A stretch of 5,792 nt of DNA from an uncultured Eubacteriales bacterium (GCA_902766185.1 CACXCQ010000088.1:1-5792); one strand, 5' to 3'. Positions 1 to 5,792 are shown, counted from the stretch's first letter. The notes: generated from the letters alone by a model not told the origin. Translations and numbers: made by a program.

Positions 1-338
1 TCCCCGCCGATCATGGTGAAACGCGTTCCTTCTTTCACGAGCTTCTCCACATATTCCTGAACCTCCGCGAAGACCTCGTCTCTGTCCTCGCCCTGGAAAT
101 TTCCGGCGTCCAGTACGGTGAAGCCGGCGAAGTAGTCCAGCCGCTCCGTGCAGGGGGTGGCGTGGTCAGTGTTGGCCCGCAGAAGGTCCGGGGCTTCGGC
201 TGCGCCGCCCCGGTAGCTGACACCGCCGTCGTAGGGGATGCCGAAGATGACGGCGTCCACATCGGATGTGCCGGCATCGGGCTGATTCAGGCCGAACCAG
301 GTCTCGGTTTTTCTGGAGTTTTCGTTGTGCGTATTCAT
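1..338 (-). CDS. Arginase/agmatinase-family ureohydrolase, N-terminal part (runs off the left edge)
   Basis: This is the first 112 codons of a Mn-dependent ureohydrolase, the family that hydrolyses guanidino compounds such as arginine, agmatine or guanidinobutyrate to urea plus an amine. On the minus strand the frame is open from the ATG at 338-336 to the window edge. Visible family marks are FGIPYDGG (about residues 32-39), directly followed by SYRGGAAEAPDLLR, the substrate-loop and Rossmann-like start typical of agmatinases. VLDAGNF lies further on. The last visible residues are TMIGG plus GA of the next codon, exactly where the metal-binding GGDH motif is expected, so the cut falls on the active site. 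The start is supported by AAGGAGGA (minus strand, plus positions 346-353) with 8 nt spacing. It lies 114 bp downstream of the eutH stop on the same strand. The family call is firm. The substrate is not determinable because the C-terminal two thirds are missing; agmatinase is the best guess. Confidence 0.87.
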   Translation of the reverse strand, partial: MNTHNENSRKTETWFGLNQPDAGTSDVDAVIFGIPYDGGVSYRGGAAEAPDLLRANTDHATPCTERLDYFAGFTVLDAGNFQGEDRDEVFAEVQEYVEKLVKEGTRFTMIGG

Positions 339-382
339 GGGTCGTTCCTCCTTGCCAGGGGTTTCTTCTTTGTGATGCGCAT

Positions 383-388
383 ATTATA
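383..388 (-). promoter_or_regulatory. Possible internal promoter (-10 TATAAT) for the ureohydrolase gene
   Basis: On the minus strand a perfect TATAAT sits 44 bp upstream of the ureohydrolase start codon. The matching -35 region, around plus 406-412, is poor (TGGCGC or GGCGCA against TTGACA). This may be a weak or activator-dependent promoter giving the gene some independence from eutH, or a chance match in a short AT-richer stretch. Confidence 0.35.
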
Positions 389-422
389 CCGCATTTCATT
401 CCCGTTGCGCCAGTAGGTAAAT

Positions 423-435
423 CCGGAGCGTCCGG
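423..435 (-). terminator. Short hairpin after eutH, possible weak terminator or attenuator
   Basis: CCGGA-GCG-TCCGG is a 5-bp GC-rich stem with a 3-nt loop, 18 nt past the eutH stop codon on the minus strand. The following transcript is AUUUACCU, which lacks a proper U-run. It could lower read-through into the ureohydrolase gene or protect the eutH 3' end, but it is not a convincing intrinsic terminator. Confidence 0.25.
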
Positions 436-452
436 TCGGCAGGGCTCAGCGA

Positions 453-1532
453 TCAGATCCTGCGCCGGCTGCAGACGATGGCGGCCAAAAGCAGGGCGGT
501 CAGCCCGCCTGTAAGCTTGCCGATGACCATGGGGGTGACCATGTCCGGGGCATAGCCCGCCATGAAGCCCAGGTGGTCGCCGAAGACGAAGGCCACCGAA
601 ACAGCAAAGGCGGAGTTCATTATCCTGCCTTTGCGATTCATGTCCTTAAGGGTGCCGTAGACCGGGATGCTGTTGGTCAGCGCCAGCAGGAAGCCGGCCA
701 CGGAGATGTCGTTGATGCCGATCCTGGCGCCTGCCCGCTGGAGCGGCCCGCCGAAGAGCCTGGTCAGGATCGCCACCAGGGTGAAGGCGCCGGAGAGGAT
801 GATGGCGATCCGGCCGATGATGATGAAGACCTCTGTGAGGGGCATGGTCTCCGGGAAGACGCGGAATTTCGTGAACAGTTCGATGGCGCCGACGCCGATG
901 CCAAAGACGTTGATGGCCAGGACCGCCTTGCCCATAGCCGTGAAGACCCGGATGATTGCCTTCTCCCATTTCACGAGGCAGATGCAGATGATGATGGAGA
1001 GGACCGTCACCGGAATGGTGTTGATCAGAGTGAAGGGCAGACTTACCCCGCCCGAGAGACCGCCGGCGATGACGCCGAAAGGAATGGTGATCATGCCGAT
1101 CAGCGTGCCCAGAGCGAAGTCGTTGCGGTTTTCTTTATCGATGATGCCCAGACCGACCGGGATGTTGAAGAGGATCGTCGCGCCCAGCATCGATGAGGTG
1201 ATGTAGCCGCCCAAAATCAGGCCTTCCCTTGAATCCGCCAGCTCTCCCGCGAGGGGGGCGCCGCCCACGTCCAGGTCCATCAGCATGCCGGCGAACATGG
1301 CCGGATCAAGGCCCAGGGCGCGAAAACAGGGCACGACCACCGGGCTCAAGATATCTCCGAGTACCGGCGTGAGGACAAGGATGCCTGCCGTGGCCATGGT
1401 CAGGGGACCGAGGGTCGCGATGCCTTCCTCGAACTTTTCTCCCAGTCCGAAGCGCTTGCCGATGATCCAGTCGATGGCGCCGATCAGGGAGAAGATTATC
1501 ATGATGTAGATGATGATGTCGTTGACTGTCAT
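453..1532 (-). CDS. eutH: EutH-family ethanolamine/amine permease
   Basis: This is a polytopic inner-membrane transporter of 359 aa with about ten hydrophobic segments and no signal peptide. The EutH assignment rests on recognised stretches shared with enterobacterial EutH: the start VNDIIIYIMIIF, then FEEGIATLG, a TPVLGDILSPVVVP segment, DPAMFAG followed by DLDVGG, MLGATILFNIPVGLGII, TIPFGVIAGGL, ISVAGFLLALTNSIPVYG, and SAFAVSVAFVFGDHLGF with GDHLGF at residues 318-323. Enteric EutH is roughly 400 aa; this one is shorter, mainly in the loop after the first helix. The frame stays open 19 codons further upstream, but the ATG at 1532-1530 is chosen because the protein then starts like EutH and a GGAGG (plus 1541-1545) lies 8 nt before it. 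Known EutH proteins transport ethanolamine. Here no eut enzyme or shell gene is visible, and the next gene is a ureohydrolase, so the true substrate may be another small amine or guanidino compound (inference). Confidence 0.93.
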   Translation of the reverse strand: MTVNDIIIYIMIIFSLIGAIDWIIGKRFGLGEKFEEGIATLGPLTMATAGILVLTPVLGDILSPVVVPCFRALGLDPAMFAGMLMDLDVGGAPLAGELADSREGLILGGYITSSMLGATILFNIPVGLGIIDKENRNDFALGTLIGMITIPFGVIAGGLSGGVSLPFTLINTIPVTVLSIIICICLVKWEKAIIRVFTAMGKAVLAINVFGIGVGAIELFTKFRVFPETMPLTEVFIIIGRIAIILSGAFTLVAILTRLFGGPLQRAGARIGINDISVAGFLLALTNSIPVYGTLKDMNRKGRIMNSAFAVSVAFVFGDHLGFMAGYAPDMVTPMVIGKLTGGLTALLLAAIVCSRRRI

Positions 1533-1570
1533 GGACGCAGCCTCCGGAAATACAAATGTTACATCAGGTG

Positions 1571-1596
1571 GAACAGCGCCGCGCCGCATTCTGTTC
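1571..1596. other. Inverted repeat in the eutH leader (GAACAG...CTGTTC)
   Basis: The 6-bp arms GAACAG (1571-1576) and CTGTTC (1591-1596) flank a 14-nt GC-rich loop that can itself pair partly. On the minus strand it lies just after the stop of the Ig-like remnant and 38 bp before the eutH start. It could be the worn terminator of the lost upstream gene or a structure in the eutH leader. It has no U-tract on the minus-strand side, so its function is uncertain. Confidence 0.25.
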
Positions 1597-1607
1597 TTTA
1601 GCTGCGC

Positions 1608-1700
1608 TTACTTCACAACGACCTTGATCTTCTTTGCGACGCCGTTCTGCGCGTATGCGTATACGCAGCAGGAGCCCTTCGCCTTCGCGGCACAAACGCT
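1608..1700 (-). pseudogene. Remnant: C-terminal fragment of a surface Ig-like (Big_2-type) repeat protein
   Basis: On the minus strand an open stretch of 30 codons ends at TAA (plus 1608-1610). It reads AAKAKGSCCVYAYAQNGV followed by AKKIKVVVK and stop. This strongly resembles the last beta-strands of bacterial Ig-like repeats in Bacillota surface proteins, which commonly end in a pattern like G-[ST]-C-x-[VI]-x-[VA]-x-A-x-NG-V-x-K-x-[VI]-K-V-x-V-K and a stop. It has no start codon or ribosome binding site, and an in-frame TGA (plus 1701-1703) lies just upstream. It is therefore best read as the 3' end of a larger gene, the rest of which was deleted or replaced before the present eutH promoter region formed. 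The alternative is a chance ORF in a leader. The assignment rests on sequence pattern alone. Confidence 0.5.
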
Positions 1701-1729
1701 TCATTTCAACTATTCAGGTTTGTGGACTA

Positions 1730-1758
1730 ATTTTATCATCTCGCAGGACAAGACACAA
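1730..1758 (-). promoter_or_regulatory. Predicted promoter of eutH
   Basis: On the minus strand TTGTGT (plus 1753-1758) is followed after 17 nt by TAAAAT (plus 1730-1735), preceded by TGA, an extended -10 context. Transcription would start near 1723, giving a leader of about 190 nt before the eutH ATG. That leader contains the Ig-like remnant and the inverted repeat at 1571-1596. Confidence 0.5.
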
Positions 1759-1765
1759 ACAAAAT

Positions 1766-1781
1766 CCTTTTGCGCGAAAGG
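1766..1781. promoter_or_regulatory. Candidate operator palindrome between the divergent promoters
   Basis: CCTTTTGCGCGAAAGG is symmetrical at 7 of its 8 base pairs (CCTTT-n-GCGC-n-AAAGG). It lies in the 27-bp gap between the -35 of the leftward eutH promoter (ends 1758) and the -35 of the rightward Fe-S/phosphatase promoter (begins 1786). This is the expected place for a dimeric regulator controlling both directions. No regulator gene is present in the window and the sequence matches no operator I can name. Confidence 0.4.
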
Positions 1782-1785
1782 GGCG

Positions 1786-1813
1786 GGGACAAAGCATGGA
1801 GATGTGGTATAAT
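1786..1813 (+). promoter_or_regulatory. Predicted promoter of the Fe-S protein/phosphatase operon
   Basis: GGGACA (1786-1791, four of six consensus bases) is separated by 16 nt from a perfect TATAAT (1808-1813), preceded by TGG, an extended -10. The start point would be near 1820, leaving a leader of about 46 nt. The -10 overlaps an in-frame ATG at 1812, so a protein start there is not compatible with this promoter, which favours the ATG at 1866. Confidence 0.6.
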
Positions 1814-1865
1814 GGACGAAATCGATCTGAACTGCAATTGCCCTGCAATGGATGGAGGGAGAGCC

Positions 1866-3047
1866 ATGACAGATAATTTCGCGAGTATCCACCAGCTTTT
1901 GAGAGATCATCTGGATCAGTATGAGAAAGACAGGTCAGGCGTGCTGCAGGATCCCCATGAGAGGGTCCTGACCGCGCTCGAGTATCCGTACATGACGCTG
2001 CCGAATCGCGACGCTTTTCTGGCGGCGCTGCGGCAGACGCTGACGGAGCAGGAGTGCCGCGCGTGGTTCGCCTTCCCGGATTTCAGTTATCACGTCCAGC
2101 CTTTGCGTCCCGAGGAGGCGTTGGCGAAGGCGGAGGAGGATCTGAAGCCTGTGTTCCCGGCTTTGGCGGAGAGCCTGATCGCGAAAGGGTTTCTGACGCC
2201 GATGCCGCGTTCGGACGGCGGGTCGGGATATCTGCGGACGTATATGCTCTACCTCTGTTTCGGCGCCATCGAGTCCAATGACGGGACGCCGCTGAACCGC
2301 CTGCTGCAGGAGTTCTGGCGCTATGCGACGGATGTGGACGGTTCCCGCCTTCGCACCACCGCTCCGGAACATCGGGTGCTGCCGGATCCCGTATCCATCA
2401 CGGGCCGGCGCGCGGACGGCAGGGTGGCCATGAATGTGGAGATCCCCGACACGAGAGAGGTTATCCCTCTCGATCTGTGCGAGGAGGTTCTGGAACGAAG
2501 CTCCCATATAGCGGTCATAAACTGCATCTGCCGCCAGGCCAGGCAAAACCAGGGCACGCGGGAATGCGACTACCCCATCAAAGAGGTCTGCTTCCTCTTT
2601 AATGAAGCTGCCTATGAGGCGATCCGGGGCGGCTGGGGCAGGGAACTGACCAGAGCTGAGGCGCGGGATCTGCTGGAAGAGCTTCGGGACATGGGGCTGG
2701 TCCAGGTCGTCAGCAACGCTCAGCATCCGCTGTCTCTCTGCAATTGCTGTTCCTGCTGCTGTCTGTGCCTGCGGACCATGGCCAGAAATGAGGACACCAT
2801 CGCCGTCCGTTCCAGATACCGCGTGCGGATCGTGCGCCCCGAAAGCTGCGTCCACTGCGGAAGATGCGTCGGGGCATGCCAGATGAGCGCCATCGGCGTC
2901 GACGATTTCGGCATGTTCATCGACGAAAGCAAATGCATCGGCTGCGGCCAGTGCGTCTCCCGCTGTCCCGCCTCCGTGATGAAGATGGAGGCCATCCCCG
3001 GCACCCGGGGGCCGGATCGTTACACCGTGGACCGGATCTTCCTGTAG
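1866..3047 (+). CDS. Cysteine-rich protein with C-terminal 2x[4Fe-4S] ferredoxin domain
   Basis: This is a predicted soluble cytoplasmic protein of 393 aa with 22 cysteines. Residues 1 to about 210 form a helical region without recognised motifs. Residues 210-300 contain NCICR (C220, C222), C234 and C242, then the very dense CNCCSCCCLC (seven Cys between 292 and 301). Proteins with a C-x-C-R start and a CNCCxCCC block followed by a ferredoxin domain recur in anaerobes; their biochemical role is not known to me. Residues 325-370 are a classic bacterial ferredoxin pair, C328-x2-C331-x2-C334-x3-C338 and C357-x2-C360-x2-C363-x3-C367-P, expected to bind two [4Fe-4S] clusters. The start at 1866 has GGAGG (1854-1858) 7 nt upstream; the frame is open from 1770 but earlier ATGs lack a ribosome binding site. 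It is followed after 13 bp by the phosphatase gene. The role is inferred as electron transfer or redox sensing linked to that phosphatase. The Fe-S call is secure; the function is open. Confidence 0.88.
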   Translation: MTDNFASIHQLLRDHLDQYEKDRSGVLQDPHERVLTALEYPYMTLPNRDAFLAALRQTLTEQECRAWFAFPDFSYHVQPLRPEEALAKAEEDLKPVFPALAESLIAKGFLTPMPRSDGGSGYLRTYMLYLCFGAIESNDGTPLNRLLQEFWRYATDVDGSRLRTTAPEHRVLPDPVSITGRRADGRVAMNVEIPDTREVIPLDLCEEVLERSSHIAVINCICRQARQNQGTRECDYPIKEVCFLFNEAAYEAIRGGWGRELTRAEARDLLEELRDMGLVQVVSNAQHPLSLCNCCSCCCLCLRTMARNEDTIAVRSRYRVRIVRPESCVHCGRCVGACQMSAIGVDDFGMFIDESKCIGCGQCVSRCPASVMKMEAIPGTRGPDRYTVDRIFL

Positions 3048-3060
3048 AAGAGGTAAAGAA

Positions 3061-4878
3061 ATGAAAGAGACCAATAAGACAAGTGTATTGGTACAGGTGG
3101 CGATCCTGTTCATTATCGGGGTCGGAGTGACCGGGTTCATCGCGTTTTTCGCGCAGATGGTCGTCTCCGACAGAGACGTTCGCGGTTCCACGGAGAACCT
3201 TGCTGCAAGGGTATCTGAGGAAGTGACTGCTTCGATCCGGCAGTATCCTTCTTATCAATGGCTGATCCAGTACTGGTATGACCATGCGGCTGATCTGGAT
3301 GTGGAGTATGACGCGCCCATGGACGCGGACACCAGGACCGCGAAAAAATGCGCCCTGCTTTTGGAGCGGCATCCGGATCTGCAGCTCGAATACGCGGACC
3401 AGAAGACCATCGAAAAACTGCCGCAGGAGGATCAGAAGCTATATGCGGAGATCATCTATTCCTGGATGACCACGAGATTCGATCAGATCATTACTTCCTA
3501 CCAGATGAACTATCTTTCGTGCCTTGTGACGGATGATACGTGCAAGGAGCAGTTTTTCCTGGTGAGCGGAGCGGATCCGGGAGGCGTTCGGGGCACGGAA
3601 TACGGACAGTACTATACGCTGGGAGTCGTTACACCGCTTGAGGACAACCAGGCTGTGCGGGATGCTATGCTGAATGCCCGGAAGAATTCACACACCCTGA
3701 CCATCAACGGGGATTATGGAGACTATTATTCCTTTGTGGAGAAGACCGGGGATCTGAATGTGTTTGTCCTCTTTGCCTACAGCATATCGGATCTGAGAGT
3801 GACTTCCGCCAAGAGGGCGCACCGGGGAATGGTCTTCACGATGATCTATCAGATCGTTCTGGCGATCATCTGCCTGCTGCTGCTCTTCCTCGTCATCATC
3901 AAGCCGCTGAAAAAAGTGCAGGAAAACATCCGCCTGTACAAGGAGACAAAAGACAGCGAGAAGGTCGTCCAGCTGCTGTCGGAGATCAAATCCAGCAATG
4001 AGATCAAAGACCTGTCCGTGGATGTTTCGGAGCTGGCGGAAGAGATCGACGAGTATATGGATAGGATCAAGACCATCACGACAGAGCAGGAACGGATCAG
4101 TACCGAACTGAACATCGCGACCCAGATCCAGAGGGAACTGCTTCCCAGCGACTTCCCGGCCTTCCCGGAGAGGAAAGAATTTGAGATATACGCCTCCATG
4201 AATCCGGCCAAAGAGGTGGGAGGAGACTTCTATGATTTCTTCCTTATCGACGACGATCACTTCTGCATGGTCATGGCGGATGTGTCTGGCAAGGGAGTTC
4301 CCGCCGCGCTGTTCATGGTCATCGCGAAGACACTGATCAAGACCAGGGCGCTGACCGGCGAGAGCCCGGCGCAGATCATGCGCTCTGTGAATGAGCAGCT
4401 CTGTGATGGAAACTCATCCGCGATGTTCGTTACCGTGTGGCTCGCCATTGTGGAGCTGTCAACGGGCAAGGGAGTCGCCGCCAATGCCGGCCATGAGCAT
4501 CCGGTGCTTCGCCGGGCGGGGGAGAAGTTCGAGCTGGTCAAGTACAAGCACTCCATGGTGGTGGGGTCCATCCCTGACCTGCCTTACAAAGAGCACGAAT
4601 TCCAGTTGTATCCCGGTGACGTTCTCTTCGTATATACCGATGGCGTTCCCGAAGCGACCAGCGCGGACGACACGATGTTCGGAACAGACCGGATGCTGGA
4701 TGCGCTGAACGAAGTGATCATACCGGCAGACGAAACGGTGACGGACGATGAGGGGTCCGTCACGGAAATGGAGAGCCTTCTGCGGAAGGTCAAAGTCAGG
4801 ACGGATGAATTCACCGGCGACGCCCCGCAATTCGACGACCTGACCATGATGGCGATCAAGTGGAAAGGCCCGGCATAA
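3061..4878 (+). CDS. Membrane-bound sensor PP2C/SpoIIE-type serine phosphatase (RsbU-like output)
   Basis: This is a 605-aa single-chain receptor phosphatase. TM1 spans about residues 9-31 after a short charged N-terminus. Residues 32-257 are extracytoplasmic, possibly Cache-like, with cysteines 97, 154 and 161. TM2 spans about 258-280 and is followed by a HAMP-like linker from KPLKKV (281) through NEIKDL (313-318) and a coiled stretch containing QIQRELLP (355-362). The SpoIIE/PP2C catalytic domain fills the rest: VGGDFYDFF (D389, D392), MADVSGKGVPAALFM (D407), NAGHEHP, VYTDGVPEA (D527) and FDDLTMM (D592, D593). All expected metal-binding aspartates are present, so it should be active. Family members dephosphorylate STAS-domain anti-sigma-factor antagonists and so release a sigma factor or similar partner; no such partner is in the window. 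The start has AGAGG at 3049-3053, 7 nt before ATG. It is cotranscribed with the Fe-S gene 13 bp upstream. The signal sensed is unknown. Confidence 0.93.
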   Translation: MKETNKTSVLVQVAILFIIGVGVTGFIAFFAQMVVSDRDVRGSTENLAARVSEEVTASIRQYPSYQWLIQYWYDHAADLDVEYDAPMDADTRTAKKCALLLERHPDLQLEYADQKTIEKLPQEDQKLYAEIIYSWMTTRFDQIITSYQMNYLSCLVTDDTCKEQFFLVSGADPGGVRGTEYGQYYTLGVVTPLEDNQAVRDAMLNARKNSHTLTINGDYGDYYSFVEKTGDLNVFVLFAYSISDLRVTSAKRAHRGMVFTMIYQIVLAIICLLLLFLVIIKPLKKVQENIRLYKETKDSEKVVQLLSEIKSSNEIKDLSVDVSELAEEIDEYMDRIKTITTEQERISTELNIATQIQRELLPSDFPAFPERKEFEIYASMNPAKEVGGDFYDFFLIDDDHFCMVMADVSGKGVPAALFMVIAKTLIKTRALTGESPAQIMRSVNEQLCDGNSSAMFVTVWLAIVELSTGKGVAANAGHEHPVLRRAGEKFELVKYKHSMVVGSIPDLPYKEHEFQLYPGDVLFVYTDGVPEATSADDTMFGTDRMLDALNEVIIPADETVTDDEGSVTEMESLLRKVKVRTDEFTGDAPQFDDLTMMAIKWKGPA

Positions 4879-4922
4879 TCTAGATCGTCTTCAGGAAATC
4901 CGCGAACAGATCCAGGCCTTTC
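4863..4922. repeat. Inverted repeat spanning the convergent gene ends
   Basis: GAAAGGCC (4863-4870) and GGCCTTTC (4915-4922) are perfect 8-nt inverted arms, 44 nt apart, straddling the stop codons of both convergent genes. It might help stop transcription from both sides, because the 1-bp gap leaves no room for a separate terminator. The loop is long and there is no flanking T-run, so chance is quite possible. Confidence 0.2.
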
Positions 4923-5792
4923 TGCAGGACCTTGGAGTCGAAGGCGTATCCGATACGGACGGAGCCTTCCATCTCGAAGCATTCTCCCGGAGTGAACAGC
5001 ACGCCGGTCTCCTTGATCAGCCTGTCGCAGAGCTCTCTGGACGGCATGTCCTTCTTGTAGTATACGAGGGCTGTCGTTCCGGCGACCGGTCTCTGGTAAT
5101 ACACTTCCGGCGTCGCGTTGACCCAGTCATCCAGGATCTGACGGTTCGTGTTCAGGATCTCGCGGTTGCGCGCGATGATCCTGTCTTTATTCGCCAGCGC
5201 CAGCGCGGCCAGCTTGTCGTCGATGACGGCACAGCTGATGGTGTCGTAGTCTCTGCGCTCGTGGCAGCGGTGGATCAGATCCATATCCCGGGTCACGATC
5301 CAGCCGAGGCGCACGCCAGCCATGGACCAGCATTTGGACATGCTGCCGATGGAGATGCCCTTCTCATAGAGGTCCGCTACGGAATACATGTAGCTGCCGT
5401 CTTCGGAAATGCCGCGGTATACTTCATCGCAGAGAACGTATGCGCCGACGCTTCTCGCTATTTCGATGACCTGCTCCATCGTCTCCTTCGGGATCAGTGA
5501 GCCCGAGGGGTTGTTCGGGCTGTTCATGGTGATCATCTTCGTGTTTTCATCGACCAGCTCTTTCAGTTTCCCGATATCCGGCAGGAAGTGGTTCTCCAGA
5601 TTCAGATTCAGGATCCTCACCTCCGCCCCGATGGATTCCGGGATGGAATAGTGCTGCTGGTAGGTCGGCATGACGGAGACCATGTTATCGCTCGGGTCGA
5701 TCAGAGTCATGAGTATCTGGTAGTTCGCGCCGATCGCGCCGTGCATCGGAATGATGTTCTCCGGCCGGATCGTCTCACCGTAAAGGCTGGCA
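4880..5792 (-). CDS. PLP-dependent class I/II aminotransferase, C-terminal part (runs off the right edge)
   Basis: This is a fold-type I PLP enzyme; 303 complete codons are visible and the N-terminus lies beyond 5792. The frame is open through the edge (SLYGETIRPENIIP precedes the ATG at 5746), so that methionine is internal and not the start. Numbering from it, the PLP signature elements are: a GAIGANYQ phosphate-binding turn near the beginning; NSPNNPSG (75-82), whose N79 should contact the cofactor; CDEVYRG with D107 for the pyridine nitrogen; SMSKCWSMAGVRLGW with K138 as the Schiff-base lysine (plus 5333-5335); and SVRIGYAF with R264 for the substrate carboxylate. The PTYQQHYSIPESIGAEV segment recalls the aminotransferase subgroup that includes capreomycidine synthase-like proteins, but this gives no substrate. 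About 80-100 N-terminal residues are probably missing. Its TAG stop (4880-4882) faces the phosphatase stop across one base, so the two genes are convergent and separately regulated. Confidence 0.92.
   Translation of the reverse strand, partial: ASLYGETIRPENIIPMHGAIGANYQILMTLIDPSDNMVSVMPTYQQHYSIPESIGAEVRILNLNLENHFLPDIGKLKELVDENTKMITMNSPNNPSGSLIPKETMEQVIEIARSVGAYVLCDEVYRGISEDGSYMYSVADLYEKGISIGSMSKCWSMAGVRLGWIVTRDMDLIHRCHERRDYDTISCAVIDDKLAALALANKDRIIARNREILNTNRQILDDWVNATPEVYYQRPVAGTTALVYYKKDMPSRELCDRLIKETGVLFTPGECFEMEGSVRIGYAFDSKVLQKGLDLFADFLKTI

Noticed and set aside
166..399. 77-codon minus-strand frame overlapping the ureohydrolase start
   Set aside because: It is in the wrong frame relative to the FGIPYDGG/GGDH-containing ureohydrolase frame and is Arg/His-rich without a domain.
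573..1196. 207-codon plus-strand frame opposite eutH
   Set aside because: It is an Asp/Glu/His-rich hydrophilic sequence, the usual mirror of a hydrophobic membrane protein, with no motif and no ribosome binding site.
1533..1589. N-terminal extension of eutH by 19 codons to an upstream ATG
   Set aside because: The extension has no family similarity, and the downstream ATG has a well-spaced GGAGG and gives the normal EutH start.
1770..1865. Earlier starts for the Fe-S protein (ATG at 1770-frame start, 1812, 1848)
   Set aside because: They lack ribosome binding sites; the one at 1812 overlaps the predicted -10 box, while 1866 has GGAGG at the right distance.
1935..3191. 418-codon open frame on the minus strand opposite the Fe-S gene
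   Set aside because: It is low-complexity, His/Arg/Ala/Gln-rich antisense of a GC-rich gene with clear ferredoxin motifs on the plus strand; no domain is visible and it would overlap a secure gene completely.
3688..4260. 190-codon minus-strand frame opposite the phosphatase gene
   Set aside because: It is antisense shadow of the well-supported TM2/HAMP/catalytic region, with no recognisable domain.

Overview
The window looks like a chromosomal segment from a moderately GC-rich anaerobic member of the Bacillota, probably class Clostridia. The reasons are strong GGAGG-type ribosome binding sites, compact gene packing, a membrane-bound SpoIIE/RsbU-type phosphatase, a multi-cluster iron-sulfur protein of a kind common in anaerobes, and a EutH-type permease. 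No species can be named from the sequence alone. Nothing in it is an rRNA, tRNA, CRISPR array or insertion sequence.

Layout. Positions 1-1532 read leftwards: a EutH-family permease (453-1532) followed by the first 112 codons of an arginase/agmatinase-family ureohydrolase (338 to beyond position 1). Positions 1533-1865 are a 333-bp divergent intergenic region. It holds a good candidate promoter for each direction, a near-perfect 16-bp palindrome between the two -35 elements, and, in the eutH leader, a 30-codon fragment that resembles the C-terminus of a surface Ig-like repeat protein. Positions 1866-4878 read rightwards: a cysteine-rich 4Fe-4S protein (393 aa) and, 13 bp later, a two-TM sensor phosphatase (605 aa), evidently one operon. 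Positions 4880-5792 read leftwards: the C-terminal 303 residues of a PLP-dependent class I/II aminotransferase. Its stop codon lies one base from the stop of the phosphatase gene.

How the genes may work together. The left pair suggests uptake and hydrolysis of a small amine or guanidino compound, because no ethanolamine-utilisation enzyme is visible beside EutH. The right pair couples a protein with two ferredoxin-type clusters and two further cysteine groups to a membrane receptor phosphatase of the type that controls anti-sigma/anti-anti-sigma switches. The inference is an envelope- or redox-linked signalling module whose partner regulators lie outside the window. The shared divergent control region raises the possibility that transporter and signalling operon respond to one regulator. 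The aminotransferase is probably an independent unit.
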